From: Bacilli bacterium
GTDB taxonomy: Bacteria; Bacillota_I; Bacilli_A; RFN20; CAG-826
DNA length: 5,131 bases
NCBI GenBank assembly: GCA_017551465.1
Contig: JAFZLN010000052.1
Coordinates: 1 to 5,131 of the forward strand
Direction of reading: 5' to 3'
This document shows, in pieces, positions 1 to 4,944 of this stretch. How positions within the stretch are numbered: position 1 is the stretch's first letter; every line of letters starts with the position of its first letter. The notes beneath the pieces are model-generated. The model had not been told where the DNA came from. It was given only the letters and a program-made list of their open reading frames with translations, and searched no databases. The position numbers and the translations under genes are program-made.

Positions 1-250
<250 letters not shown>

Positions 251-290
251 AAATTTCACAAAAAATTAAATTTTATCGGACAAAAATCAA

Positions 291-325
291 AAAAAGCTCC
301 TATTTAATTAATGAGGGGCTTTTTT
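291..325 (+). terminator. Rho-independent terminator after lysS, probably bidirectional
   Basis: The arms are AAAAAGCTCC (291-300) and GGGGCTTTTT (315-324), ten pairs with one G-U, around a 14-nt AT-rich loop and followed by one more T. The flanking A and T runs mean the minus strand also reads as a GC hairpin followed by T7. It could therefore also stop a leftward transcript from the 400-600 region. Confidence 0.85.
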
Positions 326-408
326 AGTGACTTAGCCAAATGGTCTAACTTTATCATTAACAATTGCTTCTCGTTTATCTAGGAAAAAATGTCGAAGGGA
401 GATGATCC

Positions 409-519
409 ATGAGACATTTTAAAGGGCATTTGTTTGTTGACCTTATGGACTATGCAAGAAATAATTCTTGTTCTATTGTTGCTTTTACTACTATTAATTG
501 TGTTGAAGAGACTACTTAA
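409..519 (+). CDS. Short ORF (36 codons), possible leader of the overlapping hydrophobic peptide
   Basis: The frame starts MRHFKGHLFVDLMD and ends in VEETT. It has a good ribosome binding site, AAGGGAG at 395-401, 7 nt before the ATG. It resembles no family I know. The RBS and start lie in the 19-nt loop of a stem formed by AAAATGTC (386-393) and GACATTTT (413-420), so translation may depend on RNA structure. An even shorter frame (ATG 389, seven codons) ends in TGA overlapping this ATG. The ORF overlaps the hydrophobic ORF at 452-529 in another frame and stops ten bases before it. That arrangement recalls the mok leader over hok, but the comparison is only architectural. It may be non-coding. 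Confidence 0.25.
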   Translation: MRHFKGHLFVDLMDYARNNSCSIVAFTTINCVEETT

Positions 520-529
520 AAGCAAGTAG
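452..529 (+). CDS. Very hydrophobic 25-residue peptide, type I toxin-like
   Basis: The frame begins MQEIIL, continues with an unbroken run of leucine, isoleucine and valine to residue 18, and ends in a basic tail (KRLLKSK). That is one membrane segment plus positive charges, the general look of type I toxin peptides such as Ibs, Ldr or Fst, although I recognise no particular family. No Shine-Dalgarno precedes its ATG. If translated, it would be through coupling to the overlapping ORF at 409-519. A 10-pair stem (508-517 with 524-533, loop AAAAGC) covers the stop codon. A probable minus-strand promoter downstream could supply an antisense RNA. Against it: T-rich DNA read in a chance frame gives leucine runs, and I see no strong forward promoter. 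Confidence 0.33.
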   Translation: MQEIILVLLLLLLLLIVLKRLLKSK

Positions 530-534
530 TTTCC

Positions 535-563
535 AAATAAAAGAGGGAGCATAAAGCTCTCTC
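535..563 (-). terminator. Hairpin with a T-run on the minus strand; possible leftward terminator
   Basis: GAGGGAGC (543-550) pairs with GCTCTCTC (556-563) over eight positions including one G-U, loop ATAAA. Read on the minus strand, the stem is followed by TTTTATTT, which is terminator-like. Read on the plus strand there is no T-run, so there it would only protect the 3' end of an RNA. It lies very close to the predicted minus-strand start near 571, so a stop here would leave an RNA of only about 35 nt. Confidence 0.35.
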
Positions 564-577
564 AAACAACCAATTAT

Positions 578-605
578 ATTGTAGCAACATTTCATTTGAA
601 GTCAA
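578..605 (-). promoter_or_regulatory. Probable sigma-A promoter facing left
   Basis: On the minus strand, TTGACT (605-600) is followed after 16 nt by TACAAT (583-578). Transcription would start near 571 and run antisense to the hydrophobic mini-ORF, towards the bidirectional terminator at 291-325. No credible minus-strand protein lies in its path, so the product would be a regulatory RNA. The call rests on hexamer match alone. Confidence 0.4.
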
Positions 606-619
606 CGGGCATCTGCCCG
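606..619. repeat. Inverted repeat between divergent promoters
   Basis: CGGGCA (606-611) and TGCCCG (614-619) are perfect inverted 6-mers separated by TC. The site is the most GC-rich spot of the intergenic region and lies between the leftward -35 (600-605) and the rightward -35 (646-651). A dimeric repressor site is possible. No regulator gene adjoins it. Confidence 0.35.
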
Positions 620-631
620 CCTAGACAACTA

Positions 632-641
632 GTGTATACAC
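632..641. repeat. Perfect 10-bp palindrome just upstream of the rpsF promoter
   Basis: GTGTATACAC is fully symmetric and ends 4 bp before the -35 box at 646. The overlapping ACTAGT (628-633) is also a palindrome. An operator is plausible by position only. Confidence 0.25.
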
Positions 642-645
642 GCGC

Positions 646-674
646 TTTACAAATTGCAAATTGGCTAGTATAAT
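646..674 (+). promoter_or_regulatory. Sigma-A promoter of the rpsF-ssb-rpsR operon
   Basis: The -35 is TTTACA (646-651), the spacer is exactly 17 nt, and the -10 is a consensus TATAAT (669-674). Transcription should begin near 681, giving a leader of about 72 nt before the rpsF start. Box quality and position directly ahead of a highly expressed ribosomal protein operon make this the best promoter in the window. Confidence 0.8.
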
Positions 675-680
675 TGACAC

Positions 681-752
681 GCTACAATGTAGCATTAATC
701 TCTGCTACCAATGTAAATATGGTAGCCACTAGACCAGAGGGAGGTATATAAA
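681..752 (+). promoter_or_regulatory. Structured rpsF mRNA leader, candidate S6:S18 autoregulatory site
   Basis: A small 5' hairpin (GCTAC 681-685 with GTAGC 689-693) is followed by a two-part stem. CTCTG (700-704) pairs with CAGAG (735-739), and CTACCA (705-710) pairs with TGGTAG (720-725), leaving a 9-nt bulge CCACTAGAC (726-734) on the 3' side only. The lower stem takes the first bases of the purine run GAGGGAGG (737-744) that serves as ribosome binding site. Known bacterial S6:S18 leaders have a hairpin with a bulge carrying CCG, where the protein pair binds. The shape fits, but this bulge reads CCA and no CCG is present. Closure of the lower stem would partly hide the RBS, giving feedback on translation (inference). 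Confidence 0.5.
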
Positions 753-1043
753 ATGCGCAATTATGAAATTATGTACATTTTGAAGGCCGACTTAGACGAA
801 GCCGCTCGTGAAGCTGAAATGGGCAACATCCAAAAGCTCCTCGAAAAAAACGGCGCCAAGGTTAACAACACAGATACCAAGATGGGCTTACGCGAATTAG
901 CGTACGAAATCAAGGATCAAACCAAAGGTTTCTATGTCGTTCTCAAAGTGGAAGCTGATGAGGCTGCACTTTATCAATTCAATCGTAAAGTCAAAATCAA
1001 TCCAGCCGTGTTACGTCATCTAGTTACAGTTGATCAACAATAA
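753..1043 (+). CDS. rpsF: 30S ribosomal protein bS6
   Basis: This 96-residue protein has the full length and motifs of bS6: N-terminal YEIMYIL strand (residues 4-10), GLRELAYEIKDQTKGFYVVL in the centre (45-64), and INPAVLRHLV near the end (82-91). It sits on the platform of the 30S subunit beside bS18, which it binds as a heterodimer. The start is ATG 753 with GGAGG at 740-744, 8 nt upstream. It is the first gene of an operon with ssb and rpsR, an order conserved across bacteria. Its stop codon lies inside the ssb ribosome binding site (TAAGGAGG). All five arginines use CGC or CGT, unlike rpsR two genes on. It lacks the glutamate-rich tail seen in some proteobacteria. Confidence 0.97.
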   Translation: MRNYEIMYILKADLDEAAREAEMGNIQKLLEKNGAKVNNTDTKMGLRELAYEIKDQTKGFYVVLKVEADEAALYQFNRKVKINPAVLRHLVTVDQQ

Positions 1044-1056
1044 GGAGGACAACTAC

Positions 1057-1479
1057 ATGGTTAATCGTGTACTCTTAATGGGTCGCTTAGTTAAGGACCC
1101 AGAATTAAGAAAAACCAATTCTGATGTTAGCTTTGCTACATTCACTCTTGCAGTTGATAACCGCATGAGAGAAGCTGATGGCACAAGAGGCACAATCTTT
1201 ATTGATTGCCGTGTCTTCAGAGACCAAGCTGATAGCTTAGTTAAAAACACCAGAAAAGGCAGTAGGATCGCGGTCGATGGCAGTCTCAATCAAAGAAATT
1301 TTGAACGCAAAGATGGCACGAAAGGTAAATCAATCGAAGTTATCGTCGACAGTGTGACATTCTTAGATCCTAAGAAAGACGCACCAGTTGAAGAACCAAA
1401 GTTCGATGATGTTCCTGCTCAATCAAGCGGTAACAACTTAGACTTAAATGACTTGCCAGATGACGATCTTCCATTTTAA
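1057..1479 (+). CDS. ssb: Single-stranded DNA-binding protein
   Basis: SSB coats single-stranded DNA in replication, repair and recombination, normally as a tetramer. Residues 1-105 form the OB fold, starting MVNRVLLMGRLVKDPELR and including FIDCRVFRDQAD (48-59) and the VDGSLNQRNFERKDG strand-loop (73-87). Residues 106-134 are a low-complexity acidic linker, and the last six (DDDLPF) are the canonical tip that recruits partner proteins. At 140 residues it is slightly shorter than E. coli or B. subtilis SSB because the linker is short. ATG 1057 is chosen because GGAGG (1044-1048) sits 8 nt upstream and the OB fold starts there. A TTG at 1030 in the same frame would add nine residues overlapping rpsF and has no support. 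Confidence 0.97.
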   Translation: MVNRVLLMGRLVKDPELRKTNSDVSFATFTLAVDNRMREADGTRGTIFIDCRVFRDQADSLVKNTRKGSRIAVDGSLNQRNFERKDGTKGKSIEVIVDSVTFLDPKKDAPVEEPKFDDVPAQSSGNNLDLNDLPDDDLPF

Positions 1480-1498
1480 TTAAAAGAAAGGGAAAATT

Positions 1499-1726
1499 AT
1501 GGCATTTAGAAAAGTTAGACCACATAAAAAAGTTTGTATCTTCTGCAAGAACAAATCTAAATTCATTGACTACAAAGATGTCGAACTCTTAAAGACAATG
1601 ATTACCCCAAACGGTAAGATTTCTACCAGAAGAGCTACAGGCACATGCGCTAAGCACCAAAGAGAATTAGCCAAAGCTATTAAAAACGCTAGATTCATGG
1701 CTCTTCTCCCATACGTTGCTGACTAA
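1499..1726 (+). CDS. rpsR: 30S ribosomal protein bS18, cysteine (zinc-type) form
   Basis: This complete 75-residue bS18 partners bS6 on the 30S platform. C13 and C16 (CIFC) with C50 and H53 (TGTCAKH) give the four-ligand set of the 'C+' version of S18, which is expected to hold zinc; many other bacteria have lost these ligands. The conserved core [17 protein letters not shown] (41-57) and the ending [10 protein letters not shown] are textbook. The start ATG 1499 has AAAGGGA 5-6 nt upstream, weaker than the RBS of the two genes before it. The gene begins 19 bases after ssb and ends the operon. All six arginines are AGA, whereas rpsF uses only CGN. Confidence 0.97.
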   Translation: MAFRKVRPHKKVCIFCKNKSKFIDYKDVELLKTMITPNGKISTRRATGTCAKHQRELAKAIKNARFMALLPYVAD

Positions 1727-1744
1727 TTAAAACGCAAACAAAAT

Positions 1745-1770
1745 AAGCCGTCCAAATTGGGCGGCTTTTT
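1745..1770 (+). terminator. Rho-independent terminator of the rpsF operon
   Basis: AAGCCGTCC (1745-1753) pairs with GGGCGGCTT (1759-1767) over nine positions with one G-U. The loop is AAATT, and the stem runs into T5 (1766-1770). It begins 18 bases after the rpsR stop. Confidence 0.93.
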
Positions 1771-1788
1771 GTATAATTTATTTAGGTC

Positions 1789-1835
1789 TACTGTTAGTTG
1801 ATATTCCTATTTCTTCCCCAACTCAACTAACGGTA
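1789..1835. repeat. 13-bp inverted repeat upstream of the XRE gene
   Basis: TACTGTTAGTTGA (1789-1801) and TCAACTAACGGTA (1823-1835) pair over 13 positions with one G-U. They enclose a 21-nt pyrimidine-rich centre. No T-run follows, so it is not a normal terminator. A TATAAT at 1772-1777 with no clear -35 could start an RNA just ahead of it, near 1784. It may be a binding site for the XRE protein encoded 55 bases on, or a 5' UTR stem. Confidence 0.5.
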
Positions 1836-1889
1836 TGTATATTATTTATTTTTCTTATTCTAAAGTTTTAAGCGAAGGAGGTAGTGAAT

Positions 1890-2510
1890 ATGGATTTACT
1901 AAAAATTGGAACATTCATTGCTGAAAAAAGAAAAGAAAAGAAGCTCACACAGCTTCAATTAGCAGAACTTCTACATGTTACCGATCGTGCGGTATCTAAA
2001 TGGGAATGTGGCCGTTCTATGCCAGATTCATCTATCATGTTAGAACTATGCGACGCGCTTGGAATTAGTGTTAACGAATTGTTAACAGGGGAGGAATTAA
2101 ATATGGAAAACTATAATAAACAAGCTGAATTAAACTTAATTCAAGTTACAAAAGAAAAAGAAGAATCTGATAAGAGATTATTGGCCGCTGAAGTGGTTAT
2201 TGGCATTTCTTTCACGCTCGTATTCTTTGCCTTATTAATTACCGGTATCTTGACATATAAATTCGCCAACTTACCATTATGGGCAATGATTGTCATGATT
2301 GTGACAGCAGCTATCATCTTCTTCGCAGGCTGTTTCTTTGCCTTAAGAATTGAACAGAAAGCTGGTTACTACGAATGTAAAGAATGTGGCTATAAATATG
2401 TCCCAACATATAAAGCTGTCATGATGGCGCCTCATATGGGCAGAAGTAGATATATGACATGCCCACATTGTGGCAAAAAGTCATATCACAAAAAAGTGAT
2501 TAGCAAATAA
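1890..2510 (+). CDS. XRE-family HTH regulator with two membrane segments and a C-terminal zinc ribbon
   Basis: The 206-residue protein has three parts. Residues 7-61 are a Cro/CI-type helix-turn-helix (LTQLQLAELLHVTDRAVSKW, 19-38, is the typical core). Residues 98-121 and 129-151 are two hydrophobic membrane segments. Residues 161-200 form a zinc ribbon with C163/C166 and C191/C194. Such proteins are widespread in Firmicutes and are thought to be membrane-tethered regulators; the signal sensed is unknown. ATG 1890 is chosen because AAGGAGGT (1875-1882) lies 7 nt upstream; an in-frame GTG at 1884 is only 1 nt from that site. The gene stands alone between two terminators, so no target operon is evident apart from possible self-control through the inverted repeat at 1789-1835. 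A second start site lies inside it (see 2088-2105). Confidence 0.9.
   Translation: MDLLKIGTFIAEKRKEKKLTQLQLAELLHVTDRAVSKWECGRSMPDSSIMLELCDALGISVNELLTGEELNMENYNKQAELNLIQVTKEKEESDKRLLAAEVVIGISFTLVFFALLITGILTYKFANLPLWAMIVMIVTAAIIFFAGCFFALRIEQKAGYYECKECGYKYVPTYKAVMMAPHMGRSRYMTCPHCGKKSYHKKVISK
2088..2105 (+). promoter_or_regulatory. Internal in-frame ribosome binding site and ATG within the XRE gene
   Basis: GGGGAGG (2088-2094) lies 8 nt before an ATG (2103) that is codon 72 of the reading frame. Initiation here would give a 135-residue product with both membrane segments and the zinc ribbon but no DNA-binding domain. The motif is made by the gene's only GGG among 11 glycine codons and its only GAG among 17 glutamate codons. 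Chance is possible because Gly-Glu is common at this point of the family. Confidence 0.45.
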
Positions 2511-2527
2511 TTAAAAACGCAGAATAG

Positions 2528-2550
2528 GTCATCCGTTTGGATGACTTTTT
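2528..2550 (+). terminator. Rho-independent terminator after the XRE gene
   Basis: GTCATCC (2528-2534) and GGATGAC (2539-2545) form a perfect 7-bp stem with loop GTTT, followed by T5 and then ATTT. It starts 18 bases after the stop. Confidence 0.92.
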
Positions 2551-2551
2551 A

Positions 2552-2580
2552 TTTAATACTTATTATTAATAATCTATAAT
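2552..2580 (+). promoter_or_regulatory. Promoter of the CBS-ADH operon, predicted to give a leaderless mRNA
   Basis: A consensus TATAAT (2575-2580) ends exactly 10 nt before the CBS gene ATG. A poor -35 (TTTAAT, 2552-2557) stands 17 nt upstream. Initiation at the usual distance (2586-2588) leaves only 3-5 nt of 5' UTR. No Shine-Dalgarno is present before this ATG, which agrees with leaderless translation. Confidence 0.55.
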
Positions 2581-2590
2581 TAATTCAAAC

Positions 2591-3010
2591 ATGGATAAAT
2601 TCAATTTATTACAAATAACTACGCTTAAAGCGGCTACCTTTTATCTAGATAGTACAATGACTGTTAGACAAGCTTTTGAAAAGTTTGCGTATCATAAGTT
2701 CACTGTTGTTCCTGTCTTAGATCAAAATGGCCATTATGTTACTTCCTTATCAGAAGGTGATATTTTAAGATTCATCCATGCCAATGGTGGTTTTAATCTC
2801 GCTTTAGCGGAGCAAACCAATATTCTTGAAATCGAAAGATATCGTCCATATAACGCTGTTTCTGTTGATGCTACATTAGATGAACTTTACGCTTTAGCGT
2901 TATCCCAAAACTTTATCCCAGTTGTGGATGATAGAGAAGTATTCATCGGTATCGTTAAAAGAAGAGATGTTTTCATTTATTTAAAGAAACAAATAGATGG
3001 AATTGGATAA
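2591..3010 (+). CDS. Tandem CBS-domain protein
   Basis: The protein has 139 residues and consists of almost nothing but a CBS pair: repeat 1 about residues 14-65 (TVRQAFEKFAYHKFTVVPVLD, then YVTSLSEGDILRFI) and repeat 2 about 78-133 (AVSVDATLDELYALA, then FIPVVDDREVFIGIVKRRDV). CBS pairs bind adenosine ligands such as AMP, ATP or S-adenosylmethionine and usually regulate a partner. This stand-alone form is soluble and has no catalytic domain. The N-terminal end matches the usual length of such proteins, so ATG 2591 is a good start despite having no ribosome binding site. It lies 17 nt upstream of an alcohol dehydrogenase with no terminator between, which suggests co-transcription and perhaps control of the enzyme by energy state (inference). 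Confidence 0.88.
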   Translation: MDKFNLLQITTLKAATFYLDSTMTVRQAFEKFAYHKFTVVPVLDQNGHYVTSLSEGDILRFIHANGGFNLALAEQTNILEIERYRPYNAVSVDATLDELYALALSQNFIPVVDDREVFIGIVKRRDVFIYLKKQIDGIG

Positions 3011-3027
3011 ACATTAGGAGATACATC

Positions 3028-4239
3028 ATGCTCTTTACATTAAAGAAATGCTATTATCGCATTTATCAGAAGGTTTTAAAATTCGCGATGCGTTTTATGA
3101 ATTGGTCTGAACCTACTTTATTAGAAGGTGAAGGCGCTATTTTAAAACTACCTAAATTAATTAAAGATAAAGGATTAAATAGAATACTTGTAGTTACTGA
3201 TAAAGGATTAATGAGTATTCACTTATTAGACCCATTATTTGAGGAATTAAAGGCACACGGTATTGAATATTTCGTTTATGATGGTGTGCAACCAAACCCC
3301 ACAATTCCTAGTATCGAAGACTGCAAAGACATGTATTTAAACAATAACTGCGAAGGTATCATTGCCTTTGGTGGTGGTTCACCAATGGATTGCGCTAAAG
3401 CCGCTGCCGCTAGAGTGGTTAAACCTAAGAAATCAGTTCGTAAGATGAGAGGATATTTAAAAATTAATAAAAAGCTTCCTCCATTCTTTGCAGTACCTAC
3501 AACCGCAGGTACAGGTTCAGAAACAACAGTGGCCGCAGTTGTCACCGACCCAACAACCCATGAAAAGAACGCTATTTCTGATCCATGCTTAAGACCTAAA
3601 TACGCAGTATTAGATCCTGCTTTAACTGTAGGATTACCCCCACATATTACTTCCACAACTGGTATGGACGCTTTAACACATGCGGTTGAAGCCTATATTG
3701 GTAAGAGTAATGTTAAATCCACAATTAGATACGCTGAAGAAGCCACTAAGTTAATTCATGATAATTTAGAGAAGGCTTATAACAACGGTAAAGATATCGA
3801 AGCGAGAAACAATATGCTTAAAGCTTCTTTTTATGCTGGTAGTGCTTTTACAAGAGCATTCGTTGGATACGTGCACGCTATCGCACATAACTTAGGTGGC
3901 TTATATAACACTCCTCATGGTTTAGCTAATGCTGTTATTCTTCCATATGTTTTAGATTGGTATGGTTCATCCGTATACAAGAAATTAGCGAAACTCGCTG
4001 ATATCATCGGTATTACTAAAGAAAACATGAGTAATGAAGAAAAGGCTAAAGCCTTTATTGCCGAGCTTAGAAGAATGAATAAGGCAATGAATATTCCAGA
4101 TAAATTCGACTTTATTAAAGAAGAAGATATGCCGACACTCGTTAAGCGTGCACTTAAAGAAGGTAATCCTGGTTATCCAGTACCAAAAATCATGAATGAA
4201 AAAGAATGTGAAAAAGTCATTCGTTCATTAATGAAATAA
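3028..4239 (+). CDS. Iron-containing (type III) alcohol dehydrogenase
   Basis: The 403-residue enzyme belongs to the FucO/butanol-dehydrogenase superfamily, which interconverts alcohols and aldehydes with NAD(P)H, usually in fermentation. The cofactor loop is GGGSPMD (115-121), followed by PTTAGTGSE (157-165). By comparison with E. coli FucO, all four metal ligands are present: D214 and H218 in TGMDALTHAVEAY, H283 in GYVHAIAH, and H297 in NTPHG. About 25 residues precede the usual start of the fold; this basic, aromatic-rich stretch (KKCYYRIYQKVLKF) is, as I recall, seen in a subgroup of clostridial homologs. AGGAG (3016-3020) lies 7 nt before the ATG, supporting that start. The substrate cannot be told from sequence. 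It is the second gene after the CBS protein. Confidence 0.93.
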   Translation: MLFTLKKCYYRIYQKVLKFAMRFMNWSEPTLLEGEGAILKLPKLIKDKGLNRILVVTDKGLMSIHLLDPLFEELKAHGIEYFVYDGVQPNPTIPSIEDCKDMYLNNNCEGIIAFGGGSPMDCAKAAAARVVKPKKSVRKMRGYLKINKKLPPFFAVPTTAGTGSETTVAAVVTDPTTHEKNAISDPCLRPKYAVLDPALTVGLPPHITSTTGMDALTHAVEAYIGKSNVKSTIRYAEEATKLIHDNLEKAYNNGKDIEARNNMLKASFYAGSAFTRAFVGYVHAIAHNLGGLYNTPHGLANAVILPYVLDWYGSSVYKKLAKLADIIGITKENMSNEEKAKAFIAELRRMNKAMNIPDKFDFIKEEDMPTLVKRALKEGNPGYPVPKIMNEKECEKVIRSLMK

Positions 4240-4242
4240 GTT

Positions 4243-4248
4243 TATAAT
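4243..4248 (+). promoter_or_regulatory. -10 box of the peptidase gene, predicted leaderless start
   Basis: TATAAT lies in the 19-nt gap after the ADH stop and ends exactly 10 nt before the ATG at 4259, the same spacing as at 2575-2580. No Shine-Dalgarno is present. The -35 region (4220-4225, TTCGTT) is poor. A start near 4254-4256 would give a 3-5 nt 5' UTR. Confidence 0.45.
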
Positions 4249-4258
4249 CAATAGCTGT

Positions 4259-4927
4259 ATGAAAAAGAAAGCAAAGGTTATTATTGGTATTTCATGTGGC
4301 CTAGTGGGCGCTTTAGTGCTCGCGGTCACTATTCCTTTTACAATCCTTGATATTAGGACTGCTAATTTGGAAAAGGATTATTCTTATTTAAAGACTGACA
4401 CTAACTACGCTAACAAAGTAGAAGTGGAAGGACTTGAGTTAGTTACGCAACATGTTTCATGCGGTTATGCATCCATTGAAATGATTTCTTCCTATTATGG
4501 TAAGAAAGTCACAGAAGATGAATTAGATGCCCGTAATGGTGCGGTTTCAACTGCTTCGTCTAAAGGCTTCCAAGACGAAATCAGCGAATGTATTCCTGAC
4601 AAAGAATTCAAAATGAGTTCATATTTAAAACATGATGTTCTTCTAAAAGAAATTCATGATTCATTAAAAGCAGGTAATCCAGTCGCATTAGAATGGGCCG
4701 CTAAATATGAAAATGAATGGACATTACATTTCTCTGTCATTCAAGGCTTAGATTTAGGAAATGATAATGTGACTGTCTATAATCCATATGGCTATATTGA
4801 AAACATTCACATTGATGAGTTTATTAACCGTGCTTCGTTCAAAGCTTATGATAATATTCCATTATTCTTAAATTTTGGCTTTGCCTTTGGAGCATTTGAT
4901 AAGAATACAATTTTCTACGCGAAGTGA
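4259..4927 (+). CDS. Membrane-anchored C39-like cysteine peptidase
   Basis: This 222-residue protein has a basic N-terminus (MKKKAK) and a hydrophobic stretch at residues 7-30, so it is probably a signal anchor with the rest outside the cell. The outer part looks like a Peptidase_C39_2 domain: Q64 (oxyanion), nucleophile C68 in QHVSCGYASIEMISSYYG, H157 in WTLHFSVIQGLD, and N175 in VYNPYG. The third catalytic residue is usually Asp in C39 peptidases; here it reads Asn, as in papain. C39 domains in ABC exporters trim double-glycine leaders, but this protein has no ABC part and no bacteriocin gene is nearby, so its substrate is unknown. No RBS precedes the ATG (see 4243-4248). Read-through from the ADH operon is also possible, since no terminator separates them. 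Confidence 0.8.
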   Translation: MKKKAKVIIGISCGLVGALVLAVTIPFTILDIRTANLEKDYSYLKTDTNYANKVEVEGLELVTQHVSCGYASIEMISSYYGKKVTEDELDARNGAVSTASSKGFQDEISECIPDKEFKMSSYLKHDVLLKEIHDSLKAGNPVALEWAAKYENEWTLHFSVIQGLDLGNDNVTVYNPYGYIENIHIDEFINRASFKAYDNIPLFLNFGFAFGAFDKNTIFYAK

Positions 4928-4944
4928 CGCTAATTATAAAGGTG

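Noticed and set aside
379..552. Minus-strand ORF of 57 codons opposite the mini-ORFs
   Set aside because: It lies downstream of the leftward promoter, but the RBS is weak (GAGAGAG), the composition looks random, and it crosses a terminator-like hairpin.
1030..1056. TTG start extending ssb by nine residues
   Set aside because: The extension overlaps the end of rpsF and contains the SD that serves ATG 1057; the OB fold begins at the later start.
1053..1289. Minus-strand ORF of 78 codons inside ssb
   Set aside because: It lies wholly opposite a confident ssb gene, has no RBS and matches no family.
1884..1889. GTG start extending the XRE protein by two residues
   Set aside because: Only 1 nt separates it from GGAGG, while ATG 1890 has the normal 7-nt spacing.
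3276..3656. Minus-strand ORF of 126 codons inside the alcohol dehydrogenase gene
   Set aside because: It is an antisense shadow of the Gly/Ala-rich catalytic region, with no RBS, promoter or family resemblance.
4259..4300. Lipoprotein signal at C13 of the peptidase
   Set aside because: The residues before the cysteine (GIS) do not fit the L-[AST]-[GA]-C lipobox, and the n-region plus hydrophobic part before it is too short.
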